Source: Saccharothrix espanaensis DSM 44229 (lineage in GTDB: Bacteria; Actinomycetota; Actinomycetes; Mycobacteriales; Pseudonocardiaceae). From it: a stretch of DNA of 64,000 bases. Made by a program: the position numbers and the translations under genes. This document shows positions 10,734 through 18,367 of the stretch, in pieces (within the stretch, counting starts at the first letter, position 1; every line of letters starts with the position of its first letter). The stretch lies in contig NC_019673.1 in the NCBI RefSeq assembly GCF_000328705.1, forward strand, positions 372,001-436,000, in the 5' to 3' direction. The notes beneath the pieces were generated by a model. The model did not search any database, was not told where the DNA came from, and was given only the letters and a program-made list of their open reading frames with translations.

Positions 10734-11837
10734 TCACGGACCGAACCAGCGCTCCTCGACCACGCCGCGCGGCGAGGCGGCCGTCGAGCCCAGGACCAGT
10801 TCGGTGGCCAGCGTGACCGACCGGGGCCGGGTCCGCTCGGCCGAGTCCAGCAGCAGCTTGCCCGCCGCCCGGCCCTTCTCCAGCACCGGCTGGCGGACCG
10901 TGGTCAGGCCCGCCTGCTCGGCCTCCCGGATGCCGTCGAACCCGGTGACGGTGAGGTCGTGCGGCACGTTCAGGCCGCGTTTGCGGGCCTCGCCGAGCGC
11001 GCCCAGCGCGAGGATGTCCGACGTGCAGATCAACGCCGTGATCCGCGGGTCGCGGTCGAGCACCTGGGCCGCGGCCGACGCGCCGGAGGCGATGGCGTGG
11101 TCGAACCGCTCCACCACCGGGACGCCCGCCCAGTCCACGCCGACCTCGGTGAACGCCTCGGCCAGCCCGGCGATCCGGGCCCGCTGCACGTGGAAGTGCG
11201 CCGAGCGCTGCCGCTCCAGCGACACGTAGCCGTCGTTGCGGTCGCGGGCCAGCCTCATGCACACCACGCCGATCCGCCGGTGCCCCAGCGAGATCAGGTG
11301 CTTGGCGAGCGAGTTCATCGCGGCCCGGTCGTCGATTCCCACCCGATCGACGTTGCCCAGGTCCGGCTGGTCGCACACCACGGTCGGCACCGGCCGTTCG
11401 AGCACGGCGGCCAGGTGCGGGTCGTCGTCGGGCACCGAGTACACCACGAACCCGTCGACGCCGGCGCGGTGCACCGCGGCCACGTCCTCGCGCTCGGGGT
11501 TCGCCGGCACCAGCAGCAGACCGGTCCCGGCGTCCTCGCACGCCAGGGCCAGCCCTTCCAGGAACCCGATCGCGGCCGGGTCGCGGAACGCGTAGGACAG
11601 GTTCTCGGTGAGCAACAGCCCCACCGCTCCCGCCTTCCGCGTCCGCAGCGACCTGGCCACCGGGTCGGGGCCCGGATATCCGAGTCGTCTCGCTGTCTCC
11701 AACACCCGGCGTCGCAGCTCCGGCGAGAGCTGGTCGGGACGGTTGTACGCGTTGGACACCGTTGTCCGGGAAACACCCAGCTCCGCCGCCAGTGAAGCCA
11801 GCGTCGCGGGGCGTCGCACATGCATCGACCGCGCCAT
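10734..11837 (-). CDS. LacI family transcriptional regulator (first of two)
   Basis: A 367-residue repressor with an N-terminal LacI helix-turn-helix (TLASLAAELGVSRTTVSNAY) and a periplasmic-binding-protein-like ligand domain ending in the TELVLGSTAASP region typical of the family. The effector is probably a carbohydrate. ATG 11837 is chosen: on the minus strand a TACGGT box ends 6 nt upstream, which suggests a leaderless message, and an 11-bp palindrome lies immediately behind that box, which suggests autoregulation. It lies downstream of the second LacI gene in the same direction, 116 bp apart. Confidence 0.9.
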   Translation of the reverse strand: MARSMHVRRPATLASLAAELGVSRTTVSNAYNRPDQLSPELRRRVLETARRLGYPGPDPVARSLRTRKAGAVGLLLTENLSYAFRDPAAIGFLEGLALACEDAGTGLLLVPANPEREDVAAVHRAGVDGFVVYSVPDDDPHLAAVLERPVPTVVCDQPDLGNVDRVGIDDRAAMNSLAKHLISLGHRRIGVVCMRLARDRNDGYVSLERQRSAHFHVQRARIAGLAEAFTEVGVDWAGVPVVERFDHAIASGASAAAQVLDRDPRITALICTSDILALGALGEARKRGLNVPHDLTVTGFDGIREAEQAGLTTVRQPVLEKGRAAGKLLLDSAERTRPRSVTLATELVLGSTAASPRGVVEERWFGP

Positions 11838-11843
11838 GAAGTG

Positions 11844-11849
11844 ACCGTA
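11844..11849 (-). promoter_or_regulatory. -10 box of the first LacI gene
   Basis: Minus-strand TACGGT, 6 nt before ATG 11837. It fits the leaderless pattern seen at other genes in this window. Confidence 0.45.
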
Positions 11850-11851
11850 AC

Positions 11852-11867
11852 GGTTCAGAACCAATTA
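11852..11867. promoter_or_regulatory. candidate LacI operator, GGTTCAGAACC plus CAATTA
   Basis: An odd-centred perfect palindrome GGTTCAGAACC (11852-11862) followed by AATTA. It sits directly upstream of the -10 box of the first LacI gene. The motif CAGA(A)CCAATTA recurs at 11946-11956, and an inverted GACCAAT lies at 11897-11903. Confidence 0.45.
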
Positions 11868-11930
11868 CAGAAGCAGGGGTGACCCGCATCCCTGCGATTG
11901 GTCATCACCGCAGGTAGGACTGGGTTAGCT

Positions 11931-11956
11931 GTCTGGAACATGGTCCAGACCAATTA
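11931..11956. promoter_or_regulatory. candidate LacI operator, inverted repeat GTCTGGA / TCCAGAC
   Basis: Perfect 7-bp arms, GTCTGGA and TCCAGAC, with 6 nt between, continuing into CAATTA, whose last three bases are the stop codon of the second LacI gene. It has no T-run, so an operator reads better than a terminator. Confidence 0.4.
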
Positions 11957-13003
11957 GGCGGGTGGTGGCGGCGCGCTGGACTCCCGGACGACCAGCTTCG
12001 GGCGGAACACGCGGGTGTAGTTGCCGACCGGCCGACGCCGCCGATCGGGGTCCAGCCGGTGCACCAACTCGTCCACCGCGGCCGCCGCCATCTCCTCTAT
12101 CGGCTGGGCCAACGTGGTCAACGACGGCGAGCAGTAGGACGCCAGCGGGATGTCGTCGAACCCCACCACGGACAGGTCGCGCGGCACGTCCAGCCCGCGC
12201 TTGTGGGCCTCCCGCAGCACGCCGATCGCCATGTGGTCCGACGAGCAGAACACCGCCGTGGGCCGGACGGTGTCGAGCAGCAGGGCGATCGCCTCGGCGC
12301 CGCCCTCCGGCCCGAACTGGGCGTGCGCCACGTACTCCGAGCCCGCCGGCAGCCCGTCCTCCTCCATCGCCGCCGACCAGCCCGCGCGCTTGAGCCGGGA
12401 CGGCAGCGACCGCGCCGGACCCGACACGAACCCGATCCGCCGGTGGCCCAGCTCCACCAGGTACCGCGTCGCCGCGTACCCGGCGTGCTGCTCGTCCACC
12501 GTCACGTCCGGCACGTCCAGCGACGGCGTCGCGCCGTTGAGGAACACCATGTGCACGCCGTCGGCGAGCAGCTTCGCGTAGTAGCTCGGGCGCGGGGCCT
12601 GGCCCAGCGGGACCTCGACGTTGGTGATCTCCGGCGACACGAACACCATGCCCTCGACGCCGCGGGCGAGCAGCATCCGGACGTACTCCTCCTCGCCCAT
12701 CGCGCCCGAGCCGGTGGCCCGGGTGTTGCACAGCAGCGAGGAGTAGCCCAGCCGCGCGGCGCGCACCTCCAGCGCCTCGGCGAAGGCCGGGAACACCGGG
12801 TTGGACAGCTCCGGCACCAGCAGCCCGATCACGCCCGTCCGCTGCAGCGCGCCCAGACCCCTTGGCGTGTAGGGCATTTCCGCGAGGACCGCGAGCACGC
12901 GCTGGCGCGTCTCCTCGTTGACCCCCGCCCGGCGGTTGAGCACCCGGCTGACCGTGGAGATGCTCACCCCGGCTGCCCTGGCGATCTCGGACAGACCGGA
13001 CAC
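11954..13003 (-). CDS. LacI family regulator of the adjacent sugar transporter (MalR-like)
   Basis: A 349-residue repressor: helix-turn-helix LSEIARAAGVSISTVSRVLN at the N-terminus, then the sugar-binding core (IGLLVPELSNPVFPAFAEAL, CSSDHMAIGVLREAHKRGLD). A GTG at 13003 is preferred to the ATG at 13063 because a strong CTAGGAGG ribosome site lies 4-5 nt before it and the domain starts at once. It is divergent from the maltose-type ABC transporter, and the shared 226-bp spacer carries a promoter and inverted repeats. This arrangement matches malR-malEFG of streptomycetes, so I infer it represses that transporter and is relieved by an imported sugar. Confidence 0.9.
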   Translation of the reverse strand: MSGLSEIARAAGVSISTVSRVLNRRAGVNEETRQRVLAVLAEMPYTPRGLGALQRTGVIGLLVPELSNPVFPAFAEALEVRAARLGYSSLLCNTRATGSGAMGEEEYVRMLLARGVEGMVFVSPEITNVEVPLGQAPRPSYYAKLLADGVHMVFLNGATPSLDVPDVTVDEQHAGYAATRYLVELGHRRIGFVSGPARSLPSRLKRAGWSAAMEEDGLPAGSEYVAHAQFGPEGGAEAIALLLDTVRPTAVFCSSDHMAIGVLREAHKRGLDVPRDLSVVGFDDIPLASYCSPSLTTLAQPIEEMAAAAVDELVHRLDPDRRRRPVGNYTRVFRPKLVVRESSAPPPPA

Positions 13004-13049
13004 CCTGCCTCCTAGCTCGTCGTGGGTGGCGTGCAGCCTGCCGCGAGCG

Positions 13050-13061
13050 GCAAAGTTTTGC
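13050..13061. promoter_or_regulatory. candidate MalR-type operator 1
   Basis: GCAAAGTTTTGC is an inverted repeat (5-bp arms GCAAA/TTTGC) lying 47 bp upstream of the LacI GTG, where it could control that gene. Confidence 0.4.
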
Positions 13062-13123
13062 AACGCCTACCCGCGTTTCGCTCGGACGGCCGCCGCCGTT
13101 ACGGCCCGGTTTCGCCGGGGGTC

Positions 13124-13151
13124 TTGACCCGGCGCTGGTGGAGGGTATGAA
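13124..13151 (+). promoter_or_regulatory. promoter of the sugar ABC transporter operon
   Basis: A -35 TTGACC (13124-13129) and a -10 TATGAA (13146-13151) with 16-bp spacing, about 80 nt before the substrate-binding protein gene. An operator-like inverted repeat follows at once. Confidence 0.6.
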
Positions 13152-13159
13152 ATTCACGT

Positions 13160-13180
13160 CAAGAATTTCGCAAGTTCTTG
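13160..13180. promoter_or_regulatory. candidate MalR-type operator 2
   Basis: Perfect 6-bp arms CAAGAA / TTCTTG with 9 nt between, lying just downstream of the -10 box, where a bound repressor would block transcription. The block also contains GCAAG and CTTGCA elements. CTTGCA-like repeats are my recollection of the streptomycete MalR site. A related GCGCTTGCA lies before the ATPase gene at 17046. Confidence 0.5.
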
Positions 13181-13229
13181 CAGTGGTGGCCTCACCGCGA
13201 TGAGGCCGGCAGGAGGGACGACAGCAACG

Positions 13230-14483
13230 ATGCGACGGACCACCTTCACGACCGCCGTGGCGTTAGGCATCGCCGGCACCCTCGTCCTCACCGCGTGCGG
13301 TGGCGGCGGTGCGGCGGGCGACAGCGGCGAGGTCACCTTCTGGGACACCAGCGGGCCCAACGAGGCCCCGGTGTTCGGCAAGATCGCCCAGGAGTGCGCC
13401 ACCCGGGGCGGGTACAAGGTCAACACCGAGACGGTCGCCTTCGACCTGGCGCTCAACAACTACAAGACCGCCGCGCAGGGCGGCCAGGGCCCCGACGTGT
13501 TCCGGGCCGAAGTCGCGTGGGTGCCGCAGTTGGCCAAGCTCGGCTACCTGGTGGACCTGAGCGACACCGAGGTCGGCAAGGACACCGCCGACTTCCTGGC
13601 CACGCCGCTCGGCTCGACCAAGTACGAGGGCCGGACCTACGGCGTGCCGCAGGTGACGGACTCGCTGGCGCTGTTCTACAACAAGAAGCTGCTCGCGGCC
13701 GCGGGCGTCGAGCCGCCGAAGACGTGGGACGAGGTCAAGGCCGCCGCGGCGAAGCTCGGCGGCGAGAAGACCATCTTCATCAACAACGACGCGTACTACG
13801 CCCTGCCGTTCATCTACGGCGCCGGCGGCGACCTGGTGGACGCGTCGGCGAAGAAGATCGTGGTCAACTCGGCGGAGAACGTGAAGGCGCTGCGGACCGC
13901 CAAGGGCCTGCTCGACGCCAAGGCCGCGACGACCGCGCTGGACCCGGCCAACTCGTACAACAACATGCAGGCCGCGTTCTCCTCCGGCGAGGTCGCGATG
14001 GTGGTCAACGGGCCGTGGTCGGTGGCCGACTACCTCAAGGGCACGGCGTTCACCGACAAGGCCGACCTGGGCATCGCGCCGGTGCCCGGCGAGACCGCCG
14101 GCAAGGGCTCCGCGCCGGTCGGCGGCCACGACTACGTGATCCGGCAGGGCACCAGGGCCAAGGACACGGCGGCCAAGCTGGTCGCCTGCCTGAGCGGGGT
14201 CGACTCGCAGGTGCGGATCGCCAAGGAGCTGGGGCTGCTGCCGACCCGGAAATCGGCCTACGACAACCCGGACGTGAAGGCGAACCCGGTGGTCTCGGCG
14301 TTCCAGCCGGTGGCCGCGGCCGCCCACGCCCGACCGTGGATCCCGGAGGGCGGCCAGCTCTTCGACCCGTTGAAGATCGCGTACGCCGACGTGCTGGCGG
14401 GCAAGAAGGACGCGAAGACGGCGCTGGACGAGGTCGCCAAGGCGTACCAGGACCAGGTAGTGCCGGAGTACAGCATCGGCTGA
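13230..14483 (+). CDS. maltose-type sugar ABC transporter substrate-binding lipoprotein
   Basis: A 417-residue extracytoplasmic solute-binding protein, family 1. The lipobox is LVLTAC, so the mature protein is a lipoprotein on the outer face of the membrane. The body shows family-1 features (GPDVFRAEVAWVPQLAKLG, YGVPQVTDSLALFYNKKLL, WSVADYLKG). Maltose/maltodextrin or trehalose is the likely ligand given the MalR-like neighbour, but this is inference. ATG 13230 gives a standard signal peptide; an AGGAGG lies 13 nt upstream, a long spacing. A strong hairpin separates it from the permease genes. Confidence 0.9.
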   Translation: MRRTTFTTAVALGIAGTLVLTACGGGGAAGDSGEVTFWDTSGPNEAPVFGKIAQECATRGGYKVNTETVAFDLALNNYKTAAQGGQGPDVFRAEVAWVPQLAKLGYLVDLSDTEVGKDTADFLATPLGSTKYEGRTYGVPQVTDSLALFYNKKLLAAAGVEPPKTWDEVKAAAAKLGGEKTIFINNDAYYALPFIYGAGGDLVDASAKKIVVNSAENVKALRTAKGLLDAKAATTALDPANSYNNMQAAFSSGEVAMVVNGPWSVADYLKGTAFTDKADLGIAPVPGETAGKGSAPVGGHDYVIRQGTRAKDTAAKLVACLSGVDSQVRIAKELGLLPTRKSAYDNPDVKANPVVSAFQPVAAAAHARPWIPEGGQLFDPLKIAYADVLAGKKDAKTALDEVAKAYQDQVVPEYSIG

Positions 14484-14492
14484 CGCGCTCCC

Positions 14493-14524
14493 GCACTGCG
14501 CGTCGTCCGCACGACGCGCAGTGC
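14493..14524 (+). terminator. intercistronic stem-loop after the substrate-binding protein gene
   Basis: A perfect 14-bp stem GCACTGCGCGTCGT / ACGACGCGCAGTGC with a CCGC loop, about 10 nt after the stop. There is no T-run. It probably protects the binding-protein mRNA or partly terminates, so that binding protein exceeds permease. Confidence 0.65.
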
Positions 14525-14690
14525 ACCGGTCTGCCGCCGGCGCACGCCTCGCCCCGCGCTTGTCGGCGTTCCGGCCCGGCGTTGCGCCCCGTGTTGTGGC
14601 GGTGTGGCCGGTGACGGGCTGATGCGCGGGGCTCTCCGCACAAACGGCGCACTCCGCTCGCGCCGCTCCGATCCCAGCAAGGAGGCGACC

Positions 14691-15608
14691 GTGCGCAGGT
14701 TCCTCGAACGGCACTGGTACGCGTACGCGATGGTGCTGCCGGTGGTGGTGGTCATCGCGGTGCTGGTGCTGTTCCCGCTCGCCCAAGGCGTGTTCTTCAC
14801 CTTTACCAACATCAACGAGGGCACCATCGCCAACCCGGTGCTCGACCGGCCCGCCACGTACAGCGGCGTCGGACTGGCGAACTACCTCAACGTGCTCTCC
14901 GGCGACCCGAGCTTCGGCTCGTTCTGGTCCACCTTGGTGCGCACGCTCGTCTGGACGTTCGGCTGCGTGTTCCTCCACTACGTGATCGGGCTCGGGCTGG
15001 CGCTGCTGCTCAACCGCCAGGTGAAGGGCCGCACGGCCTACCGGGTGCTGCTGGTCCTGCCGTGGGCGGTGCCCGCGTTCATCAGCGCGTTCGCGTGGAA
15101 GTACATGTTCAACGCGCAGTACGGGATCATCAACCAGGTCCTGCGCGCGCTCGGCCTGCCCGACCCGATCTGGCTCGGCCAGTCCGACTGGGCGCTGGTG
15201 GCCGTCATCGTCGTCAACGTGTGGCTGGGCGTCCCGTTCATGATGGTGGCGCTGCTGGGCGGCCTCCAGTCGATCTCCGGCGACCTCTACGAGGCGGCCG
15301 AGGTGGACGGCGCGTCGGCGTGGCAGCGGTTCCGCGACGTCACGCTGCCGGGGCTGCGGTCGGTGTCCGGCACGGTGGTGCTGCTCGGGATCATCTGGAC
15401 GTTCAACATGTTCGCGGTCATCTACCTGATCACCGGCCCGAACCCGAACACGCGGATCCTGGTGACCTACGCGTTCGAGCGGTTCTTCTCCGGCGCGTCG
15501 CGCGACTACGCGGTGGCGTCGACGTACGGCGTGCTGATCCTGTCCGTCCTGCTCGTGTTCGCGGGCGTCTACCGGCGCGCACTGCGCAGGCAAGGCGAGG
15601 TGTGGTGA
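14691..15608 (+). CDS. sugar ABC transporter permease, MalF type
   Basis: A 305-residue integral membrane permease with six predicted helices and the ATPase-docking EAA loop EAAEVDGASAWQRFRDVTLP in the second half. The GTG at 14691 is preferred to upstream codons because AAGGAGGCGACC precedes it and the first helix (YAYAMVLPVVVVIAVLVLF) follows directly. It overlaps the next permease by one base (TGATG), so the two are translationally coupled and presumably form the transmembrane heterodimer. Confidence 0.92.
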   Translation: MRRFLERHWYAYAMVLPVVVVIAVLVLFPLAQGVFFTFTNINEGTIANPVLDRPATYSGVGLANYLNVLSGDPSFGSFWSTLVRTLVWTFGCVFLHYVIGLGLALLLNRQVKGRTAYRVLLVLPWAVPAFISAFAWKYMFNAQYGIINQVLRALGLPDPIWLGQSDWALVAVIVVNVWLGVPFMMVALLGGLQSISGDLYEAAEVDGASAWQRFRDVTLPGLRSVSGTVVLLGIIWTFNMFAVIYLITGPNPNTRILVTYAFERFFSGASRDYAVASTYGVLILSVLLVFAGVYRRALRRQGEVW

Positions 15609-16513
15609 TGACGGTCGAGGCCGCTTCCCTCAAGTCAGTCGGGAAGACCGTTGCGCCACAACGCACTCCCAAGCGCGGCGACCGGTCCCGGTTGGCGAGC
15701 GTCGGGCTGCACGCGGCGCTGGTGGCCGCGTCCTTGATCGCGGTGTTCCCGGTGTTCTGGGTCCTCGTCACGTCGTTCAAGCCCGACGCGCGCGCGGTGG
15801 AGACGACGCCGAAGCTGTTCAACGAGTCCGGCGTGGACAACTACGCGCGCATCCTGGCCGGGGAGAAGGGCAACTTCCTGGCGTGGTTCGGCAACTCGAT
15901 CACCATTGCCCTGATGACCACGGTGATCTCGGTCTTCCTGTCCGCGACCACGGGCTACGCCGCGTCCCGGTTCCGCTTCCCGGGCAAGCGGTCGCTGATG
16001 CTGTCGTTCCTGGTGGTGCAGATGTTCCCGTTCGCGGTGCTGATCGTGCCGCTGTACAACATCCTGCTCACGCTCGGGGTGCAGGGGACCGGCTTCGGGC
16101 TGGTGCTCGTGTACTGCACGACCGCCGTGCCGTTCTGCACGTACATGCTGAAGGGCTACTTCGACACCATCCCGACCGACATCGACGAGGCCGGGCGGGT
16201 CGACGGGCTCTCGCCGTTCGGCGTGTTCTGGCGGCTGGTGCTCCCGCTGGCGCGACCGGGCCTGGCGGTGACGGCGTTCTACGCGTTCCTGACGGCGTGG
16301 GGCGAGGTCGCGTTCGCGTCGGCGTTCCTCTCGGCGGCGGACGGGTCCAAGACGCTGGCGGTGGGCTTGCAGGTGTTCGTCCAGCAGAACCGGACCGAGT
16401 GGGGACACCTGGCGGCGGCGTCGATCCTGGTGGCGATCCCGGCGATCGTGGTGTTCTACCTGGTGCAGAGGTTCCTGGTGACCGGCCTCTCGTCGGGAGC
16501 GGTGAAGGGCTGA
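15608..16513 (+). CDS. sugar ABC transporter permease, MalG type
   Basis: A 301-residue partner permease with six predicted helices and the EAA loop DIDEAGRVDGLSPFGVFWRL. The cytoplasmic N-terminal 35 residues are charged. ATG 15608 overlaps the previous stop. The C-terminus FLVTGLSSGAVKG is the conserved MalG ending that contacts the ATPase. The matching ATPase gene is not in the same coupled unit; it follows after a 585-bp repeat-rich gap. Confidence 0.92.
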   Translation: MTVEAASLKSVGKTVAPQRTPKRGDRSRLASVGLHAALVAASLIAVFPVFWVLVTSFKPDARAVETTPKLFNESGVDNYARILAGEKGNFLAWFGNSITIALMTTVISVFLSATTGYAASRFRFPGKRSLMLSFLVVQMFPFAVLIVPLYNILLTLGVQGTGFGLVLVYCTTAVPFCTYMLKGYFDTIPTDIDEAGRVDGLSPFGVFWRLVLPLARPGLAVTAFYAFLTAWGEVAFASAFLSAADGSKTLAVGLQVFVQQNRTEWGHLAAASILVAIPAIVVFYLVQRFLVTGLSSGAVKG

Positions 16514-16679
16514 AACGGCGGGCACGGTGACCGGAGGGCTTGTGCGGCGAAGCCGCGCGACGGCGGCAGCGCCGTCGGCCCTTCGGGCGGAGCCCGGGTC
16601 TTTGGGCGGAGCCCGGTTCTTTGGCTCTTGCGGCTCTTGTACCGGCGGTCGTACTTCGGGTTGCGGGGAGGTGGCAAGA

Positions 16680-16742
16680 GCGCAAGAGACCAAGGGCGCA
16701 AAGACCAGGAGCGCAAAGACCAAGAGTGCAAAGCCGCCAAAG
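16680..16742 (+). repeat. tandem 15-bp degenerate repeat, GCGCAAAGACCARGA
   Basis: About four tandem units: GCGCAAGAGACCAAGG, GCGCAAAGACCAGGA, GCGCAAAGACCAAGA, GTGCAAAGCCGCCAAAG. The middle two differ at one base. The composition (A-rich, purine-rich strand) is unlike the surrounding coding DNA. Confidence 0.7.
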
Positions 16743-17040
16743 CCAAGGGCACGCCTCCGGCGCCGGCCTCCGGCCGAAGAGCCGCCTTCGGCGCCCGCCT
16801 CCGGCGGAAGACCCCGCCACCCGCCGGTCCGCACCGGCACCGGTGCCACCGACGACCCGAAGTGGCCGACCGGTGTGGCCCGACCGGCAGAGCCCCCGAG
16901 CCCGAAGCCCCCGATCGGTGAACCTCGGCCGGCGGCTCGGCGGGCCCGGCGGGCGTGGGGGTGTCCTGTGCCGGTGGGGTGGCTGGTGGGTGGCGAGGTG
17001 GTTGCGGGTGGGGGAAAAGTAGACCAATGCACCTGTTCCC

Positions 17041-17055
17041 GTAAGCGCTTGCAAT
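17041..17055. promoter_or_regulatory. candidate LacI/MalR operator before the ATPase gene
   Basis: GTAAGCGCTTGCAAT contains the perfect CG-centred palindrome AAGCGCTT, the usual LacI-family half-site arrangement, and shares GCTTGCA with the operator before the substrate-binding protein gene. It lies 44 nt upstream of the ATG. Confidence 0.5.
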
Positions 17056-17098
17056 GCCTAGCGTTGCGGCAAAGCTCGGTGGTGAAAGGTGCGTTCCC

Positions 17099-18199
17099 AT
17101 GGCAGAGGTCGCCTACGTCCAAGCGTCGCGGATCTTCTCCGGCAACCCGCCGGTCCGTGCCGTCGACGAGTTGTCGCTCGACGTCGCCGACGGCGAGTTC
17201 CTGGTGCTGGTCGGGCCGTCCGGCTCGGGGAAGTCGACCGCGCTGCGGATGCTCGCGGGGCTGGAGGACGTGGACGAGGGCGCCATCCGGATCGGCGGCA
17301 AGGACGTCACCAACGTGCCGCCGAAGGGGCGGGACATCGCGATGGTGTTCCAGTCCTACGCGCTCTACCCGCACATGACCGTCGCCGAGAACATGGGCTT
17401 CGCGCTCAAGCTGCGCGGCGTGGGCAAGGCCCAGATCAAGGAGAAGGTCGGTGAGGCGGCCAAGATGCTCGACCTCACCAAGTACCTCGACCGCAAGCCC
17501 AAGGCGCTGTCCGGCGGGCAGCGGCAGCGGGTGGCCATGGGGCGGGCCATCGTGCGCGAGCCCTCCGTCTTCCTGATGGACGAGCCGCTGTCCAACCTGG
17601 ACGCGAAGCTGCGCGTGGAGACCCGCGCCAACATCGCCGCCCTCCAGCAGCGGCTGGGCACGACCACCATCTACGTCACGCACGACCAGGTCGAGGCCAT
17701 GACCATGGGCCACCGGGTGGCCGTGCTCAAGGACGGCCTGCTCCAGCAGTGCGACACCCCGCGCGCGCTCTACGACAAGCCGGGCAACGCGTTCGTGGCC
17801 GGGTTCATGGGTTCGCCCGCGATGAACCTCAAGACCGTCCCGCTGACCTCCGAGGGCGTGAAGCTCGACGGGATCGTGGTGCCGCTGGAGCGCCGCGCGC
17901 TCGACGCGGCCGGCGCGGAGGGCCTGAACGAGGTCACGTTCGGCATCCGGCCGGAGGCGTTGGCGCTGGTCAGCTCGCAGGGCGTGGGCATGGAGATGGT
18001 CGTCGAGCTGGTCGAGGAGCTGGGCGCGGACGCGCTGGTGCACGGCGCGGTGCGGATCGGGAACGCCTCGCAGCGGTTCGTGGTGCGGGTCGACGGGCGC
18101 ACGCCGCCGTCGCTGGGCCAGACCGTGAAGGTCACCGTGCGGGACGCCGGCGAGATCCACCTGTTCCACCCGCAGACCGGCGCGCGCCTCACCAACTGA
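17099..18199 (+). CDS. msiK: multi-sugar ABC transporter ATP-binding protein (MsiK/UgpC type)
   Basis: A 366-residue ATPase that energises sugar importers, probably including the one encoded upstream and perhaps others, as MsiK does in streptomycetes. It has Walker A GPSGSGKST, Q-loop MVFQSYALYPHMTVAENMGF, signature LSGGQRQRVAMGRAI, Walker B VFLMDEPLSNLDAKLR and the H-loop YVTHDQVEAMTMG. The C-terminal 130 residues form the OB-fold (TOBE) regulatory domain with GIRPEAL. ATG 17099 follows GAAAGGTG. It has its own promoter region and operator-like palindrome, so it is a separate transcript of the same regulon. Confidence 0.92.
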   Translation: MAEVAYVQASRIFSGNPPVRAVDELSLDVADGEFLVLVGPSGSGKSTALRMLAGLEDVDEGAIRIGGKDVTNVPPKGRDIAMVFQSYALYPHMTVAENMGFALKLRGVGKAQIKEKVGEAAKMLDLTKYLDRKPKALSGGQRQRVAMGRAIVREPSVFLMDEPLSNLDAKLRVETRANIAALQQRLGTTTIYVTHDQVEAMTMGHRVAVLKDGLLQQCDTPRALYDKPGNAFVAGFMGSPAMNLKTVPLTSEGVKLDGIVVPLERRALDAAGAEGLNEVTFGIRPEALALVSSQGVGMEMVVELVEELGADALVHGAVRIGNASQRFVVRVDGRTPPSLGQTVKVTVRDAGEIHLFHPQTGARLTN

Positions 18200-18218
18200 G
18201 ACCGGTCGACCACGGAGC

Positions 18219-18248
18219 GAGGGCCACCTGCCGCGGCGGGTGGCCCTC
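18219..18248 (+). terminator. terminator after the sugar ATPase gene
   Basis: A perfect 10-bp stem GAGGGCCACC / GGTGGCCCTC with a 10-nt loop, about 20 nt past the stop; no T-run, as is common in actinobacteria. Confidence 0.7.
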
Positions 18249-18318
18249 GGCGGCGTTCTCGGCCACAAAATCACCCGGTCGGTGGACGTCCGAGTGGCGG
18301 AGCGTTCTAAACTGAACT

Positions 18319-18335
18319 CGACAACGGTTTCCATT
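18319..18335. promoter_or_regulatory. candidate Zur box before znuA
   Basis: CGACAACGGTTTCCATT resembles the actinobacterial Zur consensus of the form TGAAAACGGTTTTCAT with a central AACGGTT. It lies 33 nt before the znuA ATG, next to a possible -10 TAAACT (18308-18313). The palindrome is imperfect. Confidence 0.45.
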
Positions 18336-18367
18336 ACCCATGAATCAGCCTGTCGAGGAGTCAGCTC

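Larger units (their letters stand above)
16514..17098. other. gene-free 585-bp repeat-rich spacer
   Basis: No convincing gene. The stretch holds degenerate direct repeats (GGGCGGAGCCCGG twice at about 16588-16615, the GCGCAAAGACC array at 16680-16742, and CCTCCGG/CGGCGCC blocks at 16755-16806). Open frames here are low-complexity (Pro/Arg or Lys/Ser-rich) on both strands. The last 60 bp carry the upstream region of the ATPase gene with a GCGCTTGCA operator-like element. Confidence 0.6.

Noticed and set aside
16527..17100. Possible Lys/Ser-rich or Pro/Arg-rich protein genes in the transporter spacer
   Set aside because: Several overlapping frames on both strands are open only because of repeat composition; no ribosome site, signal peptide or domain is seen.
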